The notes below the pieces were generated by a model. The model was not told where the DNA came from, ran no database searches, and was given only the letters and a program-made list of their open reading frames with translations. Position numbers and translations under genes: made by a program. A DNA stretch of 64,000 nt, from the NCBI GenBank assembly GCA_964247055.1, contig OZ176052.1:248001-312000 (forward strand), written 5' to 3'. Shown one piece after another: positions 32,735 through 43,147 of the stretch. Numbering within the stretch: the first letter of the stretch is position 1; each line of letters starts with the position of its first letter. The stretch is from Paragordius varius (taxonomy: Eukaryota > Nematomorpha).

Positions 32735-33660
32735 TTTCACCTTGCGGTAATGTACAGGACTTAAGATTTGTGCGAGGATGAGTCAATTAAAGATATATCG
32801 ATTAGAGAGCGATTTCCAAACAGAGCTTTTGATGATTAGTCAGTATAATAAACGGCTGTCACATTTTTGTCCGAAACAATCAAGAATCCAACAAGTTTAC
32901 CCAAAAAATAACGGGACTTATCGAGCAGGTATGAGGTTGGGTGATCTTTGATACATGGGTCCTAAGTCATTAGAGTGCGATTTATAATTAGGATTATTTT
33001 TATATCAATAGAAGATAGAGAGGGTTAGGGCAATTGCGGCTTTCATAGAGTCAGGGCTATCAGTGATGATAGTGAGATCGTCCGCGAAGGCCAAGCATGA
33101 GGTAAGGCGTTGATTGTTAAGGGCTACGATAATGGGATTAATGCAAAAGATGTTAAAAATTAGGCTGGAAAGAGGCACCCCTGCTTGATTCCTTTAAGAT
33201 AGGGATGGGGTCGGTAAAATTTTTATCAATTAAAAATTGTGTTGATGAGTTAAGTAAAATAAAGTTTAAAAGGCTTTCAACGGGTGGGCGCAGGCCAAGG
33301 GACTTTAAAAGTTGTGCACAGACAGGGTGGGGATGGAGTCGAAAGCGGGGAGATGTCTAATCATAAGAAAATGGACTGGTGGTTCGCTGTTCGGGCTTTA
33401 GACAGGCGGTTGTAAACGTAGTTATTATGTTTCAACACGCCATTAAAAAGAGGAGAATCCTTTTTGTTGGGGGGTGATCAGGTTGTGGAGGGACACGTGG
33501 TGGCTTAGGTGCTTATGGAGAATTTCTGTAAAGATTCGATAAATTATATTTGTGATAGCGATGGGGCGAAAGTTGTCGATCAGAGATGTCGCCTTACTCT
33601 GGAAAATTCGCAGTAAAATCAATAATGTTGTAAACATGAAGTCAAAAAAGATAATTTGGA
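32735..33660 (-). mobile_element. Utopia-1 family fragment, minus
   Basis: The reverse transcriptase region of the family of the intact element. 33443-33664 keeps an open minus frame with a NFRPIAITNIIYRIF motif and HHVSLHNLITPQQKGF. ADD motif sequence is near 33075 and thumb-region words reach 32735. Broken in several places and lacking both ends. Confidence 0.7.
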
Positions 33661-34985
33661 TCAATATTCCGCTACAACCGTTATTCTATCCCTTCTAAAC
33701 AACTTAAAAATGTTTTTGAAATTTTATTTAAAAACAAATTTGTGGATCTTTTTCCCATAAAGCTTGACGTGGTGTTAAGATCTTCGAATGCCTTATACAT
33801 AATCGATGCCAGAGTTATTTTTTGAGAAAGAATACACAGATCTTATTCATTACCAAAGAGAAATTAAGAAAGAACGCCTCTCAAGTTTCGACCTTTGAAT
33901 CAAACCAATCATCACTACTTTAAATATCAAACCCCTGACTTCGGGTTTGGGCCTCGCAGATGATCTTATCATCGCAGATAGCCCTAACACCATAAAAACC
34001 ACAATTTCCCTGACTCGCTCGTTAATTTCAATTGATATAAAAAAATATTCAAGTCTTGAATCCTTAATTATATTTCGTACACGACAACGACTTGCAAACC
34101 ATACAATTATTTATCGGCGACCATAGGATTCCATACCTCGTTGATGGTGAGTCCCATATTTGCGAAAACGCGTCTTTGTGATTATTTCCAAGATTTTTGA
34201 AATATGCCTGCCTTATATTCCAAACTGTCCCCAAAGCATGGCTTCAATCATTTTCCATCTTAATCCATAAAAAAGGTGACACCTCCGACCCCTCCAATTT
34301 TCGCCCCATCGCCATTTCTAACATAATCTATCGAATCTTTGCTATAATCATCCATAAATTCCTCAGCCACCATGTGTCCCTCCACAATCTCATCACCCCC
34401 CAACAAAAAGGGTTTTCCCCCTTCGACGGCGTGTTGGAACACAATTACTACATTTCCAACCGCTTGTCGAAGGCCCGAACAGCGAACCACCAGACCATCT
34501 TTCTATGGCTGGACGTTTCCGCCGCCTTCGACTCGATTCCCCTGCCTGTCTGCACCAAACTTTTAACGTCCCTTGGCCTGCTCCCACCCCTTGAAAGCCT
34601 TTTAAATTTTATTTTACTTAACTCTTCTACGCAATTTTTAATCACCTTACCTACCCCCCATCCCCTATCTTAAAGGAATTAAGCAAGGGTGTGCCCTCTT
34701 TCCGGCCTAGTCTTTAACATCTGTATTAACCCCATTATCGTAGCCCTAAACAATCGACCCCTCACCTCATGCTTGGCCTTCGCGGACGATCTCACTATCA
34801 TCACTGATAGCCCTGACTCTATGAAAGCCGCAATTGCCCTAACCTACTCCTTCTTATCTTCTATTGATATAAAAATAATCCTAATTATAAATCGCACTCC
34901 AATGAATTAGGACCCATTCAATTATGTATCGACAACCATTCAATCCTTGATGGTGAACCCCATAATTTGGCAAACCTGTCAGGTT
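33661..34985 (+). mobile_element. Utopia-1 family fragment, plus, rearranged
   Basis: Order of parts is scrambled relative to the intact element. An endonuclease core piece comes first (33670-33835, with LRSSNALYIIDA). A short RT piece with LADDLIIA follows near 33955. Then comes a long RT piece (34197-34910) with VPKAWLQSFSILIHKKGD, LWLDVSAAFDSIP and AFADDLTIITD. The last piece looks around 90% or more identical to the intact ORF by eye and is GC-rich against its surroundings. Together with the minus fragment it forms another inverted pair. Confidence 0.75.
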
Positions 34986-35589
34986 ACTGATTGCTAGATA
35001 TAAACTCTCAAACTTTATTCGTTTATATCGATTTAATAACTCAGCCTATATAATAATTTAAACAAAAAAGGGCTAGCATATACAATTAACAAACTAAAAC
35101 GGTTCTGAAAAAATATTATAGTTCCTTTTGGTTCTAAAATAAATTTTGTTTGAAACCACAATATTTAATTATACCAAAAGTTAAAAGTATTTTGCCAAGT
35201 TTATACCAGAAACCGAGTTGAAAAATTAATTTATGAACAAAATTTTACCATTAAAAGTTAGAAAAATAAAATATACCTAAGTATATTGTTCACATAGAAA
35301 AACAACTTGGATTTCAAAAAGATAATTTATTTCCGTGCATTCCTAACGACCAGTAAGGGTACCACCTCAACATTGTGAATGATTCTAAAAATAATCTAGG
35401 TGATAAAATATTTGATCTCCCATTCCATGAATGATATTGTTTGTGTTGGGAACGAAATTTAATTAAAGGATTCATTTACACTCTTCGTTCATGTATATAA
35501 CTAAAATATAACATAAAAATTTACCGGATGTTAAAATATTCCAAAATTTATAACATGCGCGTTATAACCATATGAACCAGATTTTTTAA
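34986..35589. other. Intergenic, nothing recognised
   Basis: AT-rich, no ORF over 60 codons with family features, no clear repeat ends. It finishes at the TTAA flank of the next MITE. Confidence 0.5.
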
Positions 35590-36130
35590 CACTTGGATAC
35601 AACACATTCATTTTAGTCCTTCAATAAATTGGGGTCGTTGAATACCCCAGGCCTGTTTAAAATTAAATTTAAAAAATATGGAAGGAATCAAAACGATGAC
35701 AAAATTTTAAATACCGGAATATATAAAAAAATTAGTCAAAAATACTTGATATTACTTATTTTTAGCTAAAACCTCAAGGTAAAAATTTTGTCAGCATGAC
35801 ATGTATGCATTAGCTAAATTAAAAAATAATAAAAAATAAACCATTTTTTCTTATTCTATCAATATTAGAAGTGATTATAAAAAATTAGATTTCATTTTAG
35901 CATTAAATACAAATAATCACGATATTTTGCAAAAATGTTGTAAAATAAAAATAGCGTCGAAGTAATTTGATATGTTTTTTTCACAAAACCAAATTTTAGA
36001 TATTTCCGGTTATTTATATAATTTTGGGATAGAAGCATAAATTTAAAATGGGACCATTTTTTTCAATAGTTTTTTAAAATAAAATATATAGTCTGGGGTA
36101 TTTAGATACCCAATTTATATCGAAGTATTC
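35590..36130. mobile_element. TTAA-type MITE, copy 1
   Basis: Starts after TTAA (35586-35589) with CACTTGGATACAACACATTC, has a GGGGTC...TACCCCAG subterminal palindrome, and ends with GGGGTATTTAGATACCC then ATCGAAGTATT. The right TTAA is worn. About 540 bp, non-coding. TTAA targeting suggests mobilisation by a piggyBac-type transposase. Confidence 0.7.
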
Positions 36131-36291
36131 GATAGTTTTTAATAATTATTTTAAAGGTATTCCTAATAAATATACAAAAAGTAGTATTGCATATTATTGC
36201 ATTTTAGCGATTTTACTATTAAATATTTTTTATAAATTAGATCTAAATAAAAATTATAAGGAAATAGGTTTTTTAACAGCTTAATATTTAA

Positions 36292-36853
36292 CACTTTACA
36301 ACACATATATTTTAGTCCTTCGATCCAAATTGGGATAATTATACCCCAAGCCTTTTTAAAATTAAATTCTTTAAAAAATATATAAGCAATCATAACCATG
36401 TCAAAATTTTGCACTTATATAACAATAATAAACCGAAATATATAAAAAGTTTTATTCAAATTTGGTGTTACTTATTTAAAGCTAAAACCGAAAGGCGAAA
36501 ATTTAGTCAACGTAACATGTGTGCAATGGTAAAAATAAAAAATAATACAAAATAGCCCGCTTTTTTATTTCTATCAATGTTAGATGTAATTATAAAAAAG
36601 CTTTAATTATACCCTAAAAATTAAACGAAGACGATATTTTTAAAAAATTTTGTAAATTAAAAATGGCGTCAAAGTAGTTTGACATGGAACTTTTTTTTCG
36701 AAACAAAATTTTATTTAGATATTTTGGCATATTTACATAATTTTTACTAGGATAGAAGCATAAATTTTAATCGGGAACGTTTCATTCAGTAGTTTTTTAT
36801 AAATCACAACTCAAATTTAGTATTGGGTATTTAGATACCCCAAATCGAATGTG
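36292..36853. mobile_element. TTAA-type MITE, copy 2
   Basis: TTAA on both sides (36288-36291 and 36854-36857). Ends CACTTTACAACACATATATT and ACCCCAAATCGAATGTG. The same internal landmarks as copy 1 occur in the same order. 562 bp, no ORF. Confidence 0.78.
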
Positions 36854-36857
36854 TTAA

Positions 36858-37424
36858 TCTGGTCGGTTATTCACAACTTCACAAGATTTATAATCTTTTA
36901 GCATTTTTATGTTATCGAAAATATAAAGTATGTTCTTCAATTTCTCTAATTTTAGTTATGTACATCACAACTTGATTAGGTATTGAAAAAAAAGTTTAAA
37001 CAATGAAAACAAAAAAAACATATTGTAAGTTTTAACATTTTTCTTTTCCCTAAAGTCTATATATTTTTAAAAATAGAAAGCGGTGGCTTTGTGATCTGTT
37101 TCCGAAAACCGGTAGACCCATTCAAATCCAAATGTCTAAAAAGAATCATAATTGCATACCTCGACAATAGCTTGGTCTTTGGCCCACCGCATGTTAAAAA
37201 CGATTTTTTTTGAAAACAAAATCAACAAAAGTCATGTCTTTGAGATATTTTCCGGAAAACGTGTTGGACCATTTGATTTCAAATATGATTTTTTTTTATT
37301 TTTTGATTGCGCCGAAAATAGTCGGCTCTCTTTTTTAATTTATACCCTCTTTTTACACGGCCTGTAAAATGCCATTTTTTTCAAAAAAATTGTCGACAAA
37401 AATAATTTTTTGAAACTATGGGTC
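36858..37424. other. Intergenic with a worn 150-bp tandem repeat
   Basis: TTTCCGAAAACCGGTAGACC near 37100 recurs diverged near 37248 (TTTTCCGGAAAACGTGTTGG). The open frame at 37152-37367 lies over this repeat and shows no recognisable protein. No gene called. Confidence 0.4.
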
Positions 37425-37600
37425 GGGTGATAAAAAAAATTTTTTTGACTTAACATGTATGTTTTTCAAGTCAGGCTTGCTTTCATGTGATAAAGAACAT
37501 CACGACTTAAGTCAAGCAAGGAAACATAAGGAGGTGACAAAAAATTATATGATCAAGTAAAACCTAAAGATTTTGCAAGTGTAGTGTAGGGTAATGTCAC
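37425..37600. mobile_element. GGTGATAAAA-type MITE, copy A
   Basis: Begins GGTCGGGTGATAAAAAAAAT and shows inverted GACTTAAGTCAAGCAAGGAA and GTTTTTCAAGTCAGGCTTGC parts, ending near TGCAAGTGTAGTGTAGGG. An inverted relative is at 41244-41452. Confidence 0.5.
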
Positions 37601-38240
37601 CATATAGACTGTTTTTCACAGTACAGTACTGAATTTTTAGAAAACAACTGCGACTGTACTGTGCCCACTTTTTTACTGCTTTTTGAAATTAAAAAAAATT
37701 AATTTTTTATGAATATATATTAATTACCTTTTATTTATTCAAAAAAATTATTTTAAGATATAATACCCTCTGTAAAAGTAACCCCATGATTTGAAATTGT
37801 TCATTGCGGTAAAAACTAAGATTGGCCTATTTTTAATTGGTTCGTATTTGATTTTCTGCTGGAATTATACATAAAATTGGATTTTGGATCGGTCAAACCG
37901 CTTATAATTCAGCCTTTAGCGCAGTGAGGAAACTATAAATCTTGGACTTCACCGTAAGATTCAGGTTAATGGTTCTTGCACTAAGGGCTTTCGCAAAAAT
38001 ATGTGCCTCAAAATTAACAAAATAAATTTATAATATTTTAATAAATTTTTGATTAAGTTCAGTAAGTTCATTTTTTCTTATAATTATCAAACGGAATTTT
38101 TTTTATGTAAATTACAACTAACATCGATAGAAATAGAAAAAGTGGTTTTTTTTATATTATTTTTTAATTTTACAATTTGACACGTGTCACGTTGACGAAA
38201 TTTTTGCCTCTGGGTTTTAGGTTAAAATAAGTAATATCAA
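37601..38240. other. Intergenic, repeat debris
   Basis: Contains TACAGTACTG-type short palindromes near 37620-37680 and, from about 38090, minus-strand TTAA-MITE sequence. No gene is recognised. Confidence 0.4.
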
Positions 38241-38422
38241 GTATTTTTGAATAAAATTTTTATATATTTCGGTTTATTAATGTTATATAAGTGGAAAATT
38301 TTGCCATGGTTTCGATCCCTTCTATACTTTTCAAAGTATTTGATTTTAAACAGGCCTGGGGTCAACTACCCCAATTTGAATCGAAGGACTAAAATGAGTG
38401 TGTTGTATCCAAGTGTTAATGC
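38080..38422 (-). mobile_element. TTAA-type MITE, truncated, minus
   Basis: The right edge reads TTGTATCCAAGTGTTAA, the inverse of the left end of the full copies. The GGGGTCAACTACCCC palindrome lies at 38360-38380. The other end is lost. Confidence 0.55.
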
Positions 38423-38527
38423 AAAATAGCATGAAGTACGCTTCAACAAAATTTTGCAAAATTATATTTTAAAATTGTATGCATTTTTTAATTTTTAGCT
38501 GATTAGCATATATTTTGAATATTTTAT

Positions 38528-38686
38528 GGGTGGGGTGATAAAAAAGTCGCACTTGACTTGTAAGCCAAGCGTGGCAAGTTGAGCAAGATTACTTAAGCCA
38601 GTAAGTGTACACTGGAAGATCGGTGATAAAAAAAACACTTAAGTCAAGTTTTTTGCTTATGAATGTAACTTTTTTTTTACCACCCA
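38528..38686. mobile_element. GGTGATAAAA-type MITE, complete palindrome
   Basis: Starts GGGTGGGGTGATAAAAAAGT and ends with AACTTTTTTTTTACCACCC. The interior is a set of ACTTGACTTGTAAGCCAAGC-like inverted repeats. The same family in the opposite orientation is at 62231-62388. Superfamily unknown; no TA or TTAA duplication is evident. Confidence 0.65.
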
Positions 38687-39313
38687 ATTCAAATTATGCG
38701 GGGAATATTTTGAAAATTTACAACGAAATTTATTGATTTAGGCAACAAAAAAATAAACAACCAATACAATATGCATTTATTGAAGTTAAACTCAAAGTCA
38801 GGTATGTTAAAATTATAAATATTAAGATTTTTTAAAAATACAACCCGGTACCTATAATTTTTAGATGATGAAATTTTTCGCCCTTCAAACACTCTTATAT
38901 TATTTTACAACAAGTTTAACATAATACAGTTATAATACATATATAATTATAGCATATATCTTAATTATTCAATAAGCAATACCAGTCTCACGAAATAACA
39001 ATTGTACTTAAAAAATCTAACCAAAGGTTTAGGATAATTGAGGGGCGATATATAATATTGTATTTAACTCAAATCACGGAATAACAGGTGATATCTATAA
39101 AAAACAATTTACGTAAATCAAGTAAAAATATTTGTATATTAATATAGATTGTTGCACGTTAAAAAACGTATCTACTTTAATAGGACGTACCCTAAACAAT
39201 TTTGTCGTTATTAATCCTGTAGATTCATAAATTAAGGTTAATTTGTTTTTGAAAATACATTATATAACCTTAGACTATAGATTTTTAAAAATATCCTTCC
39301 ATTATTAAAATTT
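38687..39313. other. Intergenic, nothing recognised
   Basis: AT-rich; a 67-codon minus frame (38689-38892) has no recognisable features. No repeat ends are seen. Confidence 0.45.
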
Positions 39314-39930
39314 ATGTTGTGTTTGTTATCTGATTACAGTAAACAAATGTACATGAACAATTTTAGAAACAGATCGGAGCGCAAAAAAATAGAGCTGCAA
39401 CATATGAAACGTTTGTTAAGTAATGATGAAAGCATCGATTTTATAACTTCACAAATTTTCCCTAATGATATTAATGAAAAAAGTAGTGGCGCACTTTCAC
39501 CCAGATCACCTGTGGAGATATTCCTCCGTTTAGCGACCCCGGGTTTCAGAGTTGGGCCGTTGATTTTGGTGTAGAACAATCCACCTTAGCTAAAACATAT
39601 CTAAAGTGGCGGGAAAAATCTGTGACATTGCTCATTACAAACTAAATTCATTGCATTCCACACCAAAGAGAGAGTAGTCATTGAAAGACTATTTGGTCAA
39701 CTCAAACGCCGGTTTCCATTATTGCATAATAAAATGAGACTCCGTCTGGATACCGCAATTAATATTATTGTAAGTTGCGCCGTTTTATATAACATGGCTT
39801 ATCGATCGTACTAATAATATTAATGATGATGAAGACAATGCGGATAGTGATAGTGCTCTGAGAGGAATCTCAGGGCGACAAAAACGAGATAATATAGTGA
39901 ATATATTAAACGCATATAATTTATTATAAA
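39314..39930 (+). pseudogene. PIF/Harbinger transposase relic
   Basis: The plus strand gives in pieces SPRSPVEIFLRLAT, then DFGVEQSTLAKTYLKWREKS (the helix-turn-helix segment of Harbinger transposases). After an internal deletion comes ERLFGQLKRRFPLL followed by TAINIIVSCAVLYNMAYR, the conserved C-terminal part with the catalytic-type Glu. The central region with the two catalytic Asp residues is missing, and the frame shifts at least twice. The first 86 codons (39314-39574) are open. The terminal repeats of the element were not located. It is a dead copy of a cut-and-paste transposon. Confidence 0.72.
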
Positions 39931-40250
39931 TTCACATTGATTATAAATATAAAATAAATTGATAATGAATTAAAATTATTGAAGTTGGTATTTTTATAGA
40001 GGTAAAACTTCTTTTTGAAGCAGTAACACTTCATAATGTAATTCCAGAACTTTAAATTGCATGTTAGCTATCGTGTCTTGAGATATTTTCTTGCTTCTTG
40101 ATATATTATTTAATTGTAGGTGATTGGGGCACGGAGTACCTATAATATAAAATAAAGTTAACATTTTTTGTTACTTCTATACCTTTAATATCAAGTTTAA
40201 AATAAAAAATCGTAGTAACAATTGTAGTTTATATATAAATAAAAGGATTT
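39931..40250. other. Intergenic, nothing recognised
   Basis: AT-rich flank of the Harbinger relic without ORFs or repeat ends. Confidence 0.4.
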
Positions 40251-40950
40251 TAACCTATAAGGAATAAATAATATAAAAAAATTAGGATGCATATGCAAAA
40301 TTAGAGTAATTATATAAATGCGGTATATCATAGAAGCGAAATCACACGTGGAATTTATAGTTTAAAAGATATTAAATATTATACGAATGCGGCATATTAG
40401 CACCTTCTCGAAAAGGGAAAAAGTTTCGAATATTTTTGGCGAAAATTAAATTTTTATTAAAAATATAAAATCGATAGTGCTTCTAGTCTAGGAAAAATTG
40501 ATTTAATTATTGAAAAATTTTAATCGATGCCAACTTGATTTTATAATTAAACTCAAAAAACATAAAAATGAATAAACCATGTTAACACAAAACTTATTAA
40601 ACTTAAATGCTCTAAAAAAATCGTATTAAACGAATAATTTATCTTTTAACATGATAAATAAGTATATACTTCGGTTAAAATCGTCTAAAATTTATATATG
40701 TTGTGCTTTAAAGAATGTTATTAAATACCAACTGAACCATTCATAAAAATATAAAGCATATAGCTGAAAAGACTTTATTATCATTTAATTACATACAAGT
40801 ATATTTACAAAATTATGCCTATAAGTCAACCCATATCCAAACAACAAATGGCTGTCATTGATGCATTCTGGTGTGAAAGGTAGCATGAGACGTTTTCTTT
40901 AAACATTAGCGACGTGGGTCTACTGCATCCTCTTGATAAACTTTGATGAA
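40251..40950 (-). repeat. Diverged third copy of the tRNA-like repeat
   Basis: ATGCGGCATATTA, TTAAAGAATGTTAT and the tRNA-like module (minus strand: GGGTTGACTTATAGGC at its end) follow the order seen at 13740-14500 and 21700-22345. Overall similarity is much lower, so this is an older dispersed copy. It shows that the module exists outside the tandem duplication. Confidence 0.5.
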
Positions 40951-41164
40951 ACTAAAAAACTTAACCCGGATTGGGATAGTTTCTATTAAATAAATTAAAA
41001 ACAAACTTGTGATTTTGCATATGTTCACTATAAGAGTTCACAGAAATTATAACAGGATACTTTAATTTCTATTTAAAAACATTTTATACAGTTTTTCCAA
41101 ACATTTTATTCTCTTCTGTATCCAACTATTTTGAATATGTAAAATTAGCCAAAATTATGAGATA

Positions 41165-41452
41165 AACAGATCAAAGGTTCTAATTACATATAAAACCTAA
41201 ATTATATACATAAAAAGTTACCAAAATATATTTTTCCAAGTTTTTGTATATGTCAAGTGTGCCCTATACCACACTTGCAATATCTTTAAGTTTTTCTTAA
41301 TCATATGATTTTTTATCACCTCCTGTTCAAGTTTTCTTGCTTGACTTAAGTGCCCTAATGTTAAATTTTTTTTATCACATGAAAGCAAGCCATGACTTGA
41401 AAAACTTGCAAGTCGAGTCAAAAAAATTTTTTTATCACCCCACCCTATACAG
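41165..41452. mobile_element. GGTGATAAAA-type MITE, copy B
   Basis: The right edge inverted reads GGGTGGGGTGATAAAAAAAT. Inside are ACTTGAAAAACTTGCAAGTC and TTGACTTAAG words matching 37425-37600 inverted. The left part 41165-41300 matches 61470-61640 inverted. Confidence 0.5.
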
Positions 41453-41499
41453 CAAGCTGCATGTTTGCGTTTATAAGAAACTCCCATTTACATAATTCC

Positions 41500-42480
41500 G
41501 AAAATGGGACTTTCGGAGTTCACATCAAAAAATTAAATACCTATAATATTTTGCATTTTATTAGTTTATTATAAATTTTAGTGATATGTTTTGGAAGCAT
41601 TTATCTTTCATAAAAAAATTTTTTTACTAATATTTTTCGCGAATTTTGCCATTTTATGACCTGAAACTCTTGCCATAAAAGTGTAAACCATCTTAAACAC
41701 GTGTAACTCCTAAAACCAAAAACACCGTTCCTGATATATTCTATCGGAATATATAAAAAATAAAAATACTTTCTTTTGAAGACCAAATTAGCGATATATA
41801 TATATATATATATATATATTTCATCAGCTTATCTTATGATACAGGACAATGTTTGATAATCATATTTTAACTAAAATAGGTCTTAAAACAGTATTATAGT
41901 TAAAAGATTGAGCTCTGGGATATGTAACTTCCCTAATACATGGCGGAAAAAAAGTGAAAACGTCATAAAGTGCAAATTAATGCACAATTTATAAGGTTTA
42001 AATGCGCTGGCAAAATCAAACATAAAATTTATATATCTATATTTTGCAAAATAAAATTTCATGTTATAGCAATTATATATTTTTTTAACGTTAAATGCTG
42101 TTGTAGTACTTTACTCCACATCATGGTTTTATTTTTTAATTCTAAATTTCTTTTACAAATAATACATATTTTCACCATGCTTACACCATTTTTTTATTAT
42201 TTTCTTTGAATATTTAATTATTTAAATAATCACTATTATCCCTATTTTTATAATAAATTTATTGTTTCGCTAGATTTATTTTAAATTTTTCAAATATGTT
42301 CATGAGATACATCGTTGTAATATTTGTTTATATTTATTTTTAAACCATAAAAATTAAATTTTAATTTTTCTACGAATATTTTTTGAATTTTATTTTTTAT
42401 TACTACTTAATGATTATTCACTCAAGTATGTGTCATTTTGTTACCATATTTTACATGACAACTTATATTTTTTGGTCCAT
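41500..42480. repeat. U2-spacer repeat, uninterrupted copy
   Basis: About 950 bp recurs at 62390-63740, with words such as GACAATGTTTGATAAT, AGCTCTGGGATATGTAAC and ATTCACTCAAGTATG. This copy has no TTAA-type MITE where the other has one near 42200. A (TA)n run lies at 41797-41819. It ends next to the U2 3' flank, so it may be part of the U2 repeat-unit spacer. Confidence 0.6.
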
Positions 42481-42719
42481 AATGTTATTTTTATTTTTGG
42501 AGATTTGGTTCCTGGTATAAACACAAAAGTGGCCTGATATCGATACACATTATAAAATTCTTTTAAACCTTTTTAATATGCACCACTCCTTCATAACTTT
42601 ATAATATTAAATTCACAACCTTATAACATTTTATAAACTTTTCAAATAATTTTTTTAATAAAATTTGTTAAAATTTTATCTGTTTGTAAAAAAGTTTCTA
42701 AATTGATTTTAATGATTGT
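42481..42719 (-). other. Conserved U2 3' flank
   Basis: Downstream of U2 on the minus strand. It shares AAAGTGGCC...GATA blocks with the flanks at 9290-9436, 16350-16524 and 22567-22655. Immediately after U2 it reads ACACAATCATTAAAATCAAT, then AAACTTTTTTACAAACAG, the latter resembling the purine/AAA pattern of an snRNA 3' box. The 3' box call is tentative. Confidence 0.4.
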
Positions 42720-42873
42720 GTTTGGGCCACTCCTGGAGGTACTGCAATACCAGGTTGACCCGATGGGGAGGGATAGGCAAGCCCAGAGCGTCTCCCCAAA
42801 ATCTCCAAAAATAAATTTAATATCATGGACCTCTTTAGACGTCGTATCAGATATTAAGCTGATAAGAACAGAT
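42720..42873 (-). pseudogene. U2 snRNA, 3' half at the intact Utopia insertion
   Basis: The best-preserved U2 3' part. It reads ATCTGTTCTTATCAGCTTAA, ATCTGATACGACGTC, the Sm region TTTATTTTTGGAGATTTTGG, stem III with GGGCTTGCC, and stem-loop IV GGTATTGCAGTACCTCCAGG. The match to metazoan U2 is clear by eye. It is separated from its own 5' half (48475-48511) by the LINE. Confidence 0.93.
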
Positions 42874-43147
42874 TTTAATTTATTAATAAACAAAAAAAAA
42901 AAAATATATATATACATGTTTTAATATATGATTGTGGTTTGTATACAGGTAAATATGAAGAAATGCAATGCAAAGTTCACAATTTGATATGATTATATGT
43001 TAATGATTTTAATAAATGTTTATTATTTTAGTTTTTATTTTATGCTACTCTTTTACTAGTTCACCCAAAAAAAACTCCTCAGTGAGGAGAAAAAATTTGA
43101 AGGAAGGTGGGGTGAACTGGAAACCGAAGAAAAATCTCGAAGAGAGA

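Noticed and set aside
37152-37367. 71-codon plus frame
   Set aside because: It overlaps a worn tandem repeat and low-complexity AT; no family or splice context.
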